Positions 1 through 7,071 are shown, counted from the first letter of the stretch. The stretch is 55,401 bases of DNA from Ilumatobacter sp. (GCF_030065885.1 NZ_JASJCS010000013.1:1-55401), one strand, 5' to 3'. Made by a program: numbers and translations. Notes: a model not told the origin generated them from the letters alone.

Positions 1-754
1 GGGCGAGATCGGTCAGCAGCATGTCGCCCCCACCGTTGTCGGCGCCCGCAAACGCATAGTCGTCGACGCCGATCCGGGTCGGAAGCCGCCGCCGACCGAA
101 CTGGCGACGCCACGGACCCGAATCGATGTGCTCGTGTCGACGCCGTCGGCCGCCCACGTCGAGCGTCGGATCCATGACCAGACCGCATGCAGGGACATCG
201 AGGCCCTCGACCCAGCGTCGAAACGACGCATGAATGGATGCCCCAAACATGGCTGAAAGCTCGACCGGTGTGGCGAGGTCGATCGGGAAGTCGCCTGCGA
301 CGCGTCGGAACAGGTCGAGTTGGAACAAGATCTCCGCGCCGCCTTGATTGGCTTCGCGCTCGAATCGGTTGGTGACCGTCGCGGCCAACGTCTGGGATGT
401 GTCGCCAAGAACCTGCAGATCGCGCTGCCACGGGAAGATGTCGTGGGCGACCTCGTGACACGTCACGAAGTTCTCACGACCGGCCGAGCTGCTCGGGTCG
501 ATCTGAATCACCCGCTCCCGACGATCGAGGACACCGACAACCTTGCGGGCCGCACTGCGCAACAGCTTGCGGAGATGCTTGGGTGCCTTGGCGATCATCG
601 AGTCCGACAGCAGCACCTGGTCGGTCTTCACGAGCCCGGCAGCGGACACGATGTCTGCGACCGGCGTCGGCAGCCGCTCGTTGACATCTGCGATCCGCAG
701 CAGCCGCTCAACGCTCGAGGCGATGTCGTCGCCGTTGTCGAGATCGCCCAGCAC
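1..754 (-). CDS. ImmA/IrrE-family metallopeptidase (3' end beyond window)
   Basis: On the minus strand the frame stays open from about 754 to the window edge, so the C-terminus is missing. Around 478-440 it encodes TCHEVAHDIFPWQRD, whose HEVAH is the zinc-binding HExxH signature of ImmA/IrrE (COG2856) peptidases. The N-terminal half, with LRIADVNERLPTPVADIV and a later RVIQID strand, fits the usual fold of these proteins. The gene lies directly downstream of, and nearly overlaps, an XRE repressor gene (766-1116). This is the classic arrangement in which ImmA/IrrE inactivates its cognate XRE repressor by cleavage. GTG at 754 is my start. It falls after the XRE stop, and no ATG is available in this frame. 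Inferred role: derepression of the XRE-controlled promoters, including perhaps the divergent ubiquitin-like operon at 1294. Confidence 0.85.
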   Translation of the reverse strand, partial: MLGDLDNGDDIASSVERLLRIADVNERLPTPVADIVSAAGLVKTDQVLLSDSMIAKAPKHLRKLLRSAARKVVGVLDRRERVIQIDPSSSAGRENFVTCHEVAHDIFPWQRDLQVLGDTSQTLAATVTNRFEREANQGGAEILFQLDLFRRVAGDFPIDLATPVELSAMFGASIHASFRRWVEGLDVPACGLVMDPTLDVGGRRRRHEHIDSGPWRRQFGRRRLPTRIGVDDYAFAGADNGGGDMLLTDLA

Positions 755-765
755 CCGAGCTTGCC

Positions 766-1116
766 CTATCCGCGTTCCGAACTGCGCTGATCTCGAAGGT
801 GGGAGATGAACGCAGCAACTGCGCGGCGTTCGTCGTCGCTGAGATCCGAGCTGGCCAACGCATGCTCGAACGGACTCGCGGCGCCGCTGCCGCCGTCGGG
901 GACCACATAGCCAGCGAGGCGCATCAGTTCGGCGTACGGCACGTTCAGGGTCGCGGCCAACCGATGCAAGATGTTCGGCGACGGATTCCGGACTTCGCCG
1001 CCCTCGAGCTTCTGCAGGTACGTCGTCGAGATCTCTGCCGGTTCGGCGACGGCCTTCAGCGAGAGCCCCAAGGCCGAGCGGACACTGCGCAACTGCTCAC
1101 CGAGTTCGCTGGCCAC
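766..1116 (-). CDS. XRE-family HTH transcriptional regulator
   Basis: Small 116-residue protein. Residues 1-70 form a Cro/C1-type helix-turn-helix: LRSVRSALGLSLKAVAEPA, then the recognition-helix region with ISTTYLQKLE, then the repeat-type segment NPSPNILHRLAATLNVPY. I chose GTG at 1116 because the longer open frame (to 1533) runs antisense through the divergent operon and lacks HTH homology. The inverted repeat at 1137-1163 lies about 20 bp upstream of this start and is a plausible autoregulatory site. It is the partner of the downstream ImmA/IrrE peptidase. Likely a repressor of its own operon and possibly of the divergent ubiquitin-like conjugation operon (inference from position). Confidence 0.88.
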   Translation of the reverse strand: MASELGEQLRSVRSALGLSLKAVAEPAEISTTYLQKLEGGEVRNPSPNILHRLAATLNVPYAELMRLAGYVVPDGGSGAASPFEHALASSDLSDDERRAVAAFISHLRDQRSSERG

Positions 1117-1136
1117 GGCATGTCGTCCCGGTCGAT

Positions 1137-1163
1137 GTGTACACCATGATTGTGATCGTACAC
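1137..1163. promoter_or_regulatory. Inverted repeat upstream of XRE gene (putative operator)
   Basis: GTGTAC at 1137-1142 and GTACAC at 1158-1163 are perfect reverse complements separated by 15 bp. They sit just upstream of the XRE start at 1116, where repressor auto-control would be expected. That XRE binds here is inference. Confidence 0.45.
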
Positions 1164-1171
1164 CAAAGAGG

Positions 1172-1204
1172 TTGCGACGTCCATGGCTGACCACTATAGT
1201 GGTC
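1172..1204 (+). promoter_or_regulatory. Sigma70-type promoter overlapped by 16-bp palindrome
   Basis: TTGCGA at 1172-1177 and TATAGT at 1195-1200 are separated by 17 bp, a good housekeeping-type promoter for the operon starting at 1294. The -10 box lies inside the perfect palindrome GACCACTATAGTGGTC (1189-1204). Protein binding there would occlude the promoter. The XRE regulator encoded next door is the obvious candidate ligand, but this is not shown by sequence alone. Confidence 0.6.
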
Positions 1205-1293
1205 GACGTCACCTCAAGAGGTGGTGCTGCGAAGACCCCTTCGCAGCCGCTCGTTCGCCCCAACCGGCGAGCCTCGTAGAAACGAGAAGCACG

Positions 1294-1770
1294 ATGCCAG
1301 ATCACGACAACCGGGGCCGCCAGCGCTTCCGTCTCGACGACCACCGGATCCGTGTGCCCCGTCACCCCGTCACTCCCGCACAGCTGCGCCAACTCGTCGA
1401 CCCGCCCCTTGCTGACTCGACACAGCTCTGGCGCGACACCGACGGCGGCGTCGACGAGCAGCTCGTCGAGGATGAGCCAGTCACGGTCCGTCGGGGCGAC
1501 GTGTTCTACTCCGCGGGCCCCGATGGGGCGCACCCCCGCGACCTGTGGATCATTATCGACGGCAGCAAGATCGACGTCGAAGCGCTATCAATGACCGAGA
1601 CGCAGCTGCGTCAGCTCGTCGACCCGCCAATCCCCACCGACCGTGCGCTCTACCGCGACATCGATGGTGCGCCCGACGAACGCATCGATCACGACGAGGT
1701 CGTCACGCTGCGGCGCGGGGCCGAGTTCTTCTCAGTGCCCCACATCACGGCCGGCCGGTGTTCGCGATGA
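1294..1770 (+). CDS. Multiubiquitin-type protein with two tandem ubiquitin-like domains
   Basis: A 158-residue protein made of two related domains (about 16-74 and 84-148). Each carries the same signature: (T/S)xxQLRQLVDPP, then W/Y-RD-x-DG, then a V-T-(V/L)-RRG strand and an FYS/FFS ending. This is the pattern of the bacterial multiubiquitin family of beta-grasp modifiers. ATG at 1294 is preceded by a purine-rich stretch (AACGAGAAG). The C-terminus extends beyond the last beta-strand as HITAGRCSR, so no free diglycine is present. If the protein is conjugated, a processing step after the glycine is likely. Its stop overlaps the next start (ATGA, 1767-1770), which ties it translationally to the E2-like gene. 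Function as a protein modifier is inferred from family and operon. Confidence 0.85.
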   Translation: MPDHDNRGRQRFRLDDHRIRVPRHPVTPAQLRQLVDPPLADSTQLWRDTDGGVDEQLVEDEPVTVRRGDVFYSAGPDGAHPRDLWIIIDGSKIDVEALSMTETQLRQLVDPPIPTDRALYRDIDGAPDERIDHDEVVTLRRGAEFFSVPHITAGRCSR

Positions 1771-2147
1771 GAGCTTCAGACGAGCAGTACCTCGACGAGA
1801 GCGGCCTCACCTGGTCGGCCAACCAGGACGGCGAGATGGTCAACCTAATCATCGAAGACTGGCCTGTTCCTAGCGGACTCGAACCCGAGGTCACGGCGCT
1901 GCTCATCCGGCTTCCGGCCACGTTCAACGCGGCCGCGCCCGACATGTTCTGGTGCGACCCGCCCGTCGTCGGACCGAACGGGGCGGCACCAGCAGCCACG
2001 CAGGTCCGCAACCAGTTCGACGGCCGTACGTGGCAACGCTGGAGCCGCCACATCGGAGCAGCGTGGCGACCCGGCATCGACAACGTGGCCAGCTACCTCG
2101 GCTACGTCGCGCAAGCGATGGCGCAAGCAGCTCAGGCGGCAGCATGA
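1767..2147 (+). CDS. E2-like (UBC-fold) protein, Prok-E2_E type
   Basis: 126 residues, second gene of the conjugation operon, with a 4-bp overlap at both ends. The pattern resembles the prokaryotic E2 family E: an acidic N-terminal strand, then LLIRLPATF, the segment PDMFWCDPPVV, the motif QRWSRHI, and a C-terminal helix beginning WRPGIDNVASYL. The only cysteine in the protein lies in PDMFWCDPP, so it is the sole candidate for a thioester-forming active site. Several prokaryotic E2-like families are divergent, so catalytic competence is uncertain. Expected role: accept the activated ubiquitin-like protein from the E1 encoded next and transfer it to targets. Assignment rests on the motifs plus the operon context rather than on a strong fold signature. 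Confidence 0.72.
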   Translation: MRASDEQYLDESGLTWSANQDGEMVNLIIEDWPVPSGLEPEVTALLIRLPATFNAAAPDMFWCDPPVVGPNGAAPAATQVRNQFDGRTWQRWSRHIGAAWRPGIDNVASYLGYVAQAMAQAAQAAA

Positions 2148-3505
2148 GGTCCCGACTCGCGCTCCACTGTCGGGATGCGAACCCACTCATCGAAGCGCTC
2201 GCAGGCCCCGTCGAGACCGCCGCGATCGGAAGAGGCCGCCTGACACGAAGCGTTGACGACCACACAGTGGTCGTCACCGACATCACCTTCGTGGCTGACG
2301 AGGGCTACCTCGAGCGCTCGGCAACGCACCTCACACTCCGCCCCGAGGGATGGTCACCGGTCTGCCGGCAGATTTCGCTCGCCGGAGATGTCCCCGTCCT
2401 CCTGCACACGCACCCGAACGGGTCGGCGGCGTTCTCGGCACGCGACGACACCTTTGACCGCACCGTCGGCGCCGAGCTCCGTCGAACGGCCGGCAGCGAC
2501 GTCGTCGTGTCCGTCGTCGTCGCCGGCACACCCGCTGCGCCACGTTTCGTCGCACGTCTCGTCACAGCCGACCAGTTTCGAGGTGTCGACGTCATTCGGA
2601 TCGTGGGTGACCGCGTCGACATCCACCTGCCCGACGACGCCGCACCGTTGCGCGACGATGTGCACGACCGAGCGATCCGGGCGCTCGGCAAGCGTGGCAA
2701 GCGCACTCTCGGCTCGCTGCGAGTTGGCTTCGCAGGCGCCGGTGGTACCGGCTCGCCCGCGATCGAGCAGGTCGCCCGCCTCGGCGTCGGTGAAGAACTC
2801 GTCATCGACAACGACGTCGTAACCGCCTCGACCGTGTCGCGCGGCTACGGCACCACGCTGAATGACCTCGGCCGCCCCAAGGTCGACGTCGTCGCCGAGC
2901 ACATCGCCCGGATGGGGCTGGACACGACAGTCGTGGCGCTCAACCAGGACATCCGGACAGAGTCATCGAGACTGGCGCTCGCCCAATGCGACGTCGTGTT
3001 CGGGTGCACCGACAGCCACGCCTCCCGAATCGTGCTCTCCCGACTCGCGTACCTCCACCTCGTACCCGTCATCGACCTCGGCGTCGTCGTCGCCAACACG
3101 GCCGGGCGGCTCAACGGTTGGGGCCGAGTGACATGGGCCGCACCCGGAGCGGCCTGCCTGTTGTGCGGCGGGCACATCGACCCCCAGATCGCCGCAACCG
3201 AGTCGCTCGACCCAACCGAACGTCGACGGCTCGCTGCCGAAGGCTATGTGCCCGACCTCGACGAACCCGCTCCCTCGGTCATCGCGTACACCACGATGGT
3301 CGCCGCCGAAGGAGTCGCTGAGTTCCTCGACCGGTTCCTTGACCTCCACTCCCACGACGGTGCATCCGAAACCCTTCTGCAACTCAGCGCACACAAGAAG
3401 CGGCGCAGCAAGCCGCACCCGCGCACTGGGTGCATCTGCAACGAACCCATCCAATGGGGAACCGGTCGAGCCGAGGTCGACCTCGACCTGCTCTGGGCGT
3501 CATGA
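2144..3505 (+). CDS. JAB deubiquitinase-like / E1-like ThiF fusion protein
   Basis: 453 residues. The N-terminal half is a JAB/MPN metalloprotease domain: HTHPNGSAAFSARD (H88, H90, S98, D101) matches the JAMM motif H-x-H-x7-S-x2-D exactly, and E24 is a candidate catalytic glutamate. The C-terminal half is an E1/ThiF-type adenylation domain with the nucleotide-binding GAGGTGS near 198-204, the acidic VIDNDVV strand, a conserved CTDSHASR segment near 288 and a likely zinc site from CLLC (338-341) and CIC (430-432). JAB would process or deconjugate the modifier and E1 would adenylate its C-terminus. The fusion puts maturation/removal and activation in one polypeptide. ATG 2144 overlaps the E2-like stop (ATGA) and the stop overlaps the DUF6527 start. 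Confidence 0.92.
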   Translation: MRSRLALHCRDANPLIEALAGPVETAAIGRGRLTRSVDDHTVVVTDITFVADEGYLERSATHLTLRPEGWSPVCRQISLAGDVPVLLHTHPNGSAAFSARDDTFDRTVGAELRRTAGSDVVVSVVVAGTPAAPRFVARLVTADQFRGVDVIRIVGDRVDIHLPDDAAPLRDDVHDRAIRALGKRGKRTLGSLRVGFAGAGGTGSPAIEQVARLGVGEELVIDNDVVTASTVSRGYGTTLNDLGRPKVDVVAEHIARMGLDTTVVALNQDIRTESSRLALAQCDVVFGCTDSHASRIVLSRLAYLHLVPVIDLGVVVANTAGRLNGWGRVTWAAPGAACLLCGGHIDPQIAATESLDPTERRRLAAEGYVPDLDEPAPSVIAYTTMVAAEGVAEFLDRFLDLHSHDGASETLLQLSAHKKRRSKPHPRTGCICNEPIQWGTGRAEVDLDLLWAS

Positions 3506-3855
3506 TCGGTCGGCGACCCCGATTCACCACCATCAGACAGGTTGACCGCCGCGCAGACATCGGCGACATCGCTCGTCGCGAACTTGTACTGCTCCCGAAC
3601 AAGTGGCTGATCTTCCGGTGCCCGTGCGACACCGGCCACGAGGTCCACCTCAACATGGACGTACAGCGACACCCATCCTGGACGCTTGACCCAGCCAACA
3701 TCTCGGTTCGTCCGTCCGTCATTGCCGCTGGCCCCGAACGCAGATGTCACTACTTCATCGTTGGCGGCCGCGTCCGAGCGTGCCCCGACGACCGCACCAC
3801 ATCGGAACCGCAATGGCGGCTCTGGCTTCGATCGTTGATCGCAACCATCCGCTGA
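3502..3855 (+). CDS. DUF6527-family protein (ubiquitin-like operon accessory)
   Basis: 117 residues, last gene of the operon, overlapping the E1 gene by 4 bp. It has the hallmarks of DUF6527: a VLLPNKWLIFRCPC start with a CxC pair followed by GHEVHLN, then W-T-L, V-R-P-S and a C-terminal CHYFIVGG segment. These cysteines and histidines are likely metal ligands. DUF6527 proteins recur in bacterial multiubiquitin and Bub-type operons, where a peptidase role in processing the modifier has been proposed. That fits the C-terminal tail seen on the modifier here. Biochemical role in this operon is inferred. The gene is followed directly by the integrative-element end described at 3891-4052. Confidence 0.8.
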   Translation: MIGRRPRFTTIRQVDRRADIGDIARRELVLLPNKWLIFRCPCDTGHEVHLNMDVQRHPSWTLDPANISVRPSVIAAGPERRCHYFIVGGRVRACPDDRTTSEPQWRLWLRSLIATIR

Positions 3856-3890
3856 AAGGTGTGGCGGCGTGCCATGGGTGTGCCATTCTC

Positions 3891-3915
3891 AACGGTCAAC
3901 AGGGGTCAGGACCGG
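3891..3915 (+). repeat. Integration-arm-like motif, copy A
   Basis: The 25-bp stretch beginning AACGGTCAACAGGGGTCAG recurs with small changes at 11651-11675 (copy B) and 26858-26882 (copy C). Each copy sits in non-coding DNA. Copies A and C precede a tRNA-like 3' arm by about 100 bp. I read it as part of the terminal region of related integrative elements; no integrase gene remains in the window. Confidence 0.5.
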
Positions 3916-3998
3916 CTAATCTCACGGACGGGCAACAGTCCACAAACCACCAGGTCATGGTGCGAAAGTGCAGCATGACAGGCCGGTCGGCGAGGTCG

Positions 3999-4052
3999 GA
4001 ACATCATCTTCCCAAGCTGAGAACGCGAGTTCGATTCTCGTCACCCGCTCCC
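3999..4052 (+). mobile_element. tRNA-Gly(CCC) 3' fragment, probable att site
   Basis: From CTTCCCAAG (anticodon loop with CCC) through CTGAGAACGCGAG, TTCGATT (T-loop) and CTCGTCACCCGCTCC, the sequence reads as the 3' half of an actinobacterial tRNA-Gly. The matching 5' acceptor strand (GCGGGTG) and D-arm are absent upstream, and the anticodon stem has a mismatch exactly where homology begins. This is what remains when a tRNA-targeting integrative element leaves an identity segment at its distal end. By that logic the element lies to the left and includes the ubiquitin-like operon. The intact tRNA and integrase would be outside the window. Confidence 0.65.
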
Positions 4053-4108
4053 AGCAACACCTGATCGATGAGCTGAGAGCCTGCAGTGGGCCAGCCTCTC
4101 GAAGCCGG

Positions 4109-4130
4109 CGTGCCTCACCGCTGAGGCACG
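4109..4130. repeat. Perfect inverted repeat with GTGCCTCA arms
   Basis: CGTGCCTCA (4109-4117) and TGAGGCACG (4122-4130) form a 9-bp perfect stem with a 4-nt loop. An outer CCGG pair extends it. No T-tract follows, so a classical terminator is unlikely. The GTGCCTCA octamer recurs four times around the scar at 11629-11777, which suggests a recombination-related motif. Confidence 0.5.
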
Positions 4131-4168
4131 ACCGGCCGTCTCCTGGCTCGACGGCCGCCCTCCTTCAA

Positions 4169-4226
4169 GGCAAGATCCTGGTCAGCGGCGTGCGGCCTCA
4201 CGGACGGCCATACGTTCTCAGCCTGT
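4169..4226 (+). repeat. Dispersed ~58-bp repeat, copy 1
   Basis: Starts GGCAAGATCCTGGTCAGCG and ends TCTCAGCCTGT. A second copy at 17380-17436 matches at about 51 of 58 aligned positions with one gap. Both lie in intergenic DNA next to gene remnants. It is not a recognised IS end, and its nature is unknown. Confidence 0.6.
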
Positions 4227-4287
4227 CTTGCCTGATGGTCCCTCGCACCGTGGACGGCATGGCGAGTCGCCTGGCTACCGTGGTCGT

Positions 4288-4695
4288 GTGTCGATCGGTG
4301 AGTTGGCTCGTGCTGCGGGGGTGTCGATCAAGACGGTCCGCTACTACGAGTCGATCGGGTTGCTGCCCGAGCCACGGCGGACGCCGGCTGGTCACCGGGT
4401 GTACAGCTCGGAGATGGTGGATCGGATCGGGTTCATCCGTCGGGCGCAGTCGAGTGGGTTATCGTTGACCGAGATCGGCTCGGTGTTGGAGATCAAGGAC
4501 GCTGGCGGCCGCTCGTGTGAGCACACCCGTGCGCTGTTGGAGGATCATCTCGCGCACCTGGATGCCCAGATGGAGGAACTGCGGGTGACGCGCCGTGAGG
4601 TCGCCACGCTGGCTGAGCGGGCTGCCGAGCTGGATCCGTCGGCGTGTACGGATCCGCACCGCTGCCAGGTGTTGTCGAGCGAGCCCGCTCGCTGA
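4288..4695 (+). CDS. MerR-family metal-responsive regulator
   Basis: 135 residues. The N-terminal winged helix is typical MerR: SIGELARAAGVSIKTVRYYE, then GLLPEPRRT. The dimerisation helix follows, and a CueR/ZntR-like set of cysteines is present: one at the start of the long helix (SCEHT) and two in the C-terminal loop (ACTDPHRC). These positions bind thiophilic metals in the family. GTG at 4288 is chosen because it opens the HTH and has a TACCGT -10-like box just upstream (leaderless). The gene is followed by a MerR-type operator (4736-4767) and the copper ATPase, so it very likely activates that ATPase in response to Cu, Ag or a similar ion. The exact metal cannot be read from sequence. 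Confidence 0.88.
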   Translation: MSIGELARAAGVSIKTVRYYESIGLLPEPRRTPAGHRVYSSEMVDRIGFIRRAQSSGLSLTEIGSVLEIKDAGGRSCEHTRALLEDHLAHLDAQMEELRVTRREVATLAERAAELDPSACTDPHRCQVLSSEPAR

Positions 4696-4735
4696 GACGC
4701 AGCACCTCGGCAGACGTGATGTGACGAACGTCATA

Positions 4736-4767
4736 TTGTCCTGCCCCTGAGGGGAGGTTTCTAGCGT
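4736..4767 (+). promoter_or_regulatory. MerR-type promoter with long spacer and dyad
   Basis: TTGTCC (-35, 4736-4741) and TAGCGT (-10, 4762-4767) are 20 bp apart, the over-long spacer typical of MerR-activated promoters. The spacer carries the dyad CCCCTGAGGGG centred on 4749. It lies 40 bp upstream of the copper ATPase start. Confidence 0.65.
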
Positions 4768-4807
4768 GGTTCCCGTTCACCGCAGTGGAACGCGAAAGGA
4801 CGCAGAC

Positions 4808-6961
4808 ATGGCTTCTCATCGAACCGACACCGATCCGGTGACGCTGGCGGCCGCCGCTGCTCCGGGGGTCGATGCGCTGGTGCACGAGCACTCGGGCGGC
4901 GACCACGGCGACCAGTCCGACACAACCCCGTCCAGCGATCACGGCGATCACGGCGAGCACGACGACCGAGGGGATCACGCCGAGCACCAGGGTCACGGGG
5001 ATCACGCCGAGATGTTCCGGCGGCTGTTCTGGCGCAACTTGGTCCTGGCGATCCCGGTGATCACATTCTCCGAGATGGTGCAGGACTGGTTCGGGTACAC
5101 CCTGGAGTTCCCGGGATCGGCGTGGATCCCACCGGTTCTGGGCACGGTCATCTACCTCGACGGCGGCCGCCCGTTCCTGACCGGCGGCGTCGATGAAGCG
5201 CGCTCCCGGCAGCCGGGCATGATGCTGCTGATCGCGATGGCGATCACCGTCGCCTTCGTTGCGTCGGTCGTGTCGCTCACCGACTTGATCGACCTCGAGT
5301 TCTGGTGGGAACTGGCTGCGCTCGTGGTGATCATGCTGCTCGGTCACTGGCAGGAGATGAAGGCCATCGGCCAGGCGCAGGGAGCGCTTGCGGCGCTGGC
5401 GGAGCTGTTGCCCGACGACGCCGAACGCATCTCCGACACCGGCGAGATCGACACGGTGCCGGTCGCCGATCTCGCGGTCGGCGACCGGCTGCTGGTCCGC
5501 TCCGGAGCACGGATTCCGGCCGATGGCACGATCTTCGACGGTGCCGTGGAGGTCGATGAATCGATGCTCACGGGCGAGTCGAACCCGGTCGCGAAGGACG
5601 AAGGCGACCAGGTCGTGGCGGGATCGGTCGCGACCGACAACTCGATCCGGATGCGCGTGGACGCAGTCGGTGACGACACTGCGCTCGGTGGCATCCAGCG
5701 CCTCGTCACCGAAGCGCAGACGTCGAGGTCCCGTGCGCAGGCGTTGGCCGACCGGGCGGCGGCGCTGTTGTTCTATGTCGCTGTCGCCGCAGCGGTGATC
5801 ACGGTGATCGTGTGGCTCGTCGTCGGTGAGCCCGACGAGGCGCTGATCCGCACGATCACGGTGTTGATCATCGCCTGCCCGCACGCCCTGGGCTTGGCGA
5901 TCCCGCTCGTCATCTCGCTGTCGACTGCCAAGGCGGCGCGGAACGGCATCTTGGTCAAGGACCGTCTCGCCCTCGAGCGGATGCGCACGATCGACACGGT
6001 GCTGTTCGACAAGACCGGCACCCTGACCGCGGGCGAACACGAGGTCACCGATCTCGCCGCCGCCGACGGTGACTCCGAGCGCCTCCTTGCCGTGGCAGCT
6101 GCTGTCGAGGCCGACTCCGAGCACCCGCTCGCCCGCGCCATCTTCCGTGCGGCGAGCGATCGCCAGATCGACCCGCCGCCGGCGCGCGACTTCCAGTCGA
6201 TGACCGGCCGCGGCGTGACCGCCGTCGTCGACGGGCAGCAGATCGCGATCGGCGGGCCCGCCATGCTCCGCCACCTCGATCTCGCACCACCCCAAGACTC
6301 GGAACGTCAGATCGCCGAATGGGAAGCACGCGGCGCTGCGGTGCTCCATGTGGTCGCAGACGGCACCGTCGTCGGGTCGCTCGCACTCGAGGACGCCATC
6401 CGGCCAGAAGCGCGAGCCGCGGTCGAGCGACTCCACCGCCGCGGCGTTCGGGTCGGCATGATCACCGGTGACTCCGAGGCGGTCGCCAACCACGTCGCCG
6501 ACGAGCTCGGCATCGACGATGTCCGCGCCGAGGTACTCCCTCAGGACAAGGACGCGATCGTCGCCGAACTGCAGCGTGGCGGACGCAGCGTTGCGATGGT
6601 CGGCGACGGCGTCAACGACGCCCCGGCCCTCGCCCGCGCGGACGTCGGCCTCGCCATCGGCGCCGGCACCGACGTTGCGATCGAATCAGCTGGCGTCGTG
6701 CTCGCGTCCTCCGACCCGCGCAATGTCGTCGGCGTCATTGCGCTGTCGCACGCCAGCTACCGGAAGATGATCCAGAATCTCGTGTGGGCGACTGGCTACA
6801 ACGCCGCCGCCATCCCGCTCGCCGCGGGCGTCCTCGCACCCATCGGTTTCGTGCTCCCGCCGGCTGTCGGCGCAGCGATGATGAGCCTGTCGACGATCAT
6901 CGTCGCCCTGAACGCTCAACTCCTTCGCCGCCTCGACCTCGCACCCGAGCGCACCACGTGA
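4808..6961 (+). CDS. copB: CopB-type heavy-metal P1B-ATPase
   Basis: 717 residues. The N-terminus (about 25-68) is rich in His and Asp (HEHSGGDHGD and similar), a cytosolic metal-binding region common in P1B-3 pumps. Ion-selectivity motif CPH at 357-359 (ACPHALGLAIPLV), TGES in the actuator domain, DKTGTLT with the phosphorylated D401, SEHPLA, and GDGVNDAPALA complete the P-type signature. YN in the penultimate membrane helix and MSLST near the end match the CPH group, which exports Cu (and Ag) from the cytoplasm. ATG 4808 is preceded by AAAGGA, and an in-frame upstream alternative at 4766 lacks such a site. It is controlled by the MerR-type promoter at 4736-4767. Confidence 0.93.
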   Translation: MASHRTDTDPVTLAAAAAPGVDALVHEHSGGDHGDQSDTTPSSDHGDHGEHDDRGDHAEHQGHGDHAEMFRRLFWRNLVLAIPVITFSEMVQDWFGYTLEFPGSAWIPPVLGTVIYLDGGRPFLTGGVDEARSRQPGMMLLIAMAITVAFVASVVSLTDLIDLEFWWELAALVVIMLLGHWQEMKAIGQAQGALAALAELLPDDAERISDTGEIDTVPVADLAVGDRLLVRSGARIPADGTIFDGAVEVDESMLTGESNPVAKDEGDQVVAGSVATDNSIRMRVDAVGDDTALGGIQRLVTEAQTSRSRAQALADRAAALLFYVAVAAAVITVIVWLVVGEPDEALIRTITVLIIACPHALGLAIPLVISLSTAKAARNGILVKDRLALERMRTIDTVLFDKTGTLTAGEHEVTDLAAADGDSERLLAVAAAVEADSEHPLARAIFRAASDRQIDPPPARDFQSMTGRGVTAVVDGQQIAIGGPAMLRHLDLAPPQDSERQIAEWEARGAAVLHVVADGTVVGSLALEDAIRPEARAAVERLHRRGVRVGMITGDSEAVANHVADELGIDDVRAEVLPQDKDAIVAELQRGGRSVAMVGDGVNDAPALARADVGLAIGAGTDVAIESAGVVLASSDPRNVVGVIALSHASYRKMIQNLVWATGYNAAAIPLAAGVLAPIGFVLPPAVGAAMMSLSTIIVALNAQLLRRLDLAPERTT

Positions 6962-6962
6962 C

Positions 6963-6981
6963 AACTCGACCGTGTCGAGTT
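6963..6981. terminator. Hairpin after copper ATPase (possible terminator)
   Basis: AACTCGAC and GTCGAGTT form an 8-bp perfect stem with a CGT loop immediately after the ATPase stop codon. There is no T-run, as is usual in high-GC actinomycetes, so termination is plausible but unproven. Confidence 0.45.
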
Positions 6982-7043
6982 CGACATCACTGATCAGGCT
7001 GAACACCTCGTCTCCAGCGAGGTCCCGTCAGCGCCGACGGAAC

Positions 7044-7064
7044 TCCGACGATGTGTCGTAGTAT
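7044..7064 (+). promoter_or_regulatory. Operator-like dyad overlapping -10 of the DUF411 gene
   Basis: TCCGAC-N5-GTCGTA (7044-7060) overlaps the -10 box TAGTAT (7059-7064). GTG 7072 lies 7 nt downstream, so the transcript is probably leaderless. The same dyad/-10 geometry is found before copCD (9254-9274), and a related site lies upstream of the BlaI-like regulator (8975-8992). Confidence 0.55.
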
Positions 7065-7071
7065 CGTGTGG

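Noticed and set aside
766..1533. 255-residue version of the XRE protein
   Set aside because: The N-terminal extension runs antisense into the UBL gene and crosses the promoter palindrome; GTG 1116 gives the normal family length.
3950..4055. Complete tRNA-Gly gene
   Set aside because: Only the 3' half fits. The acceptor 5' strand and D-arm are missing, so it is scored as an att fragment.
4493..6493. Long minus-strand open frame opposite the copper ATPase
   Set aside because: Composition is typical of a GC-rich antisense shadow (Arg/Asp/His-rich, no domain), and the plus strand carries a full P-type ATPase.
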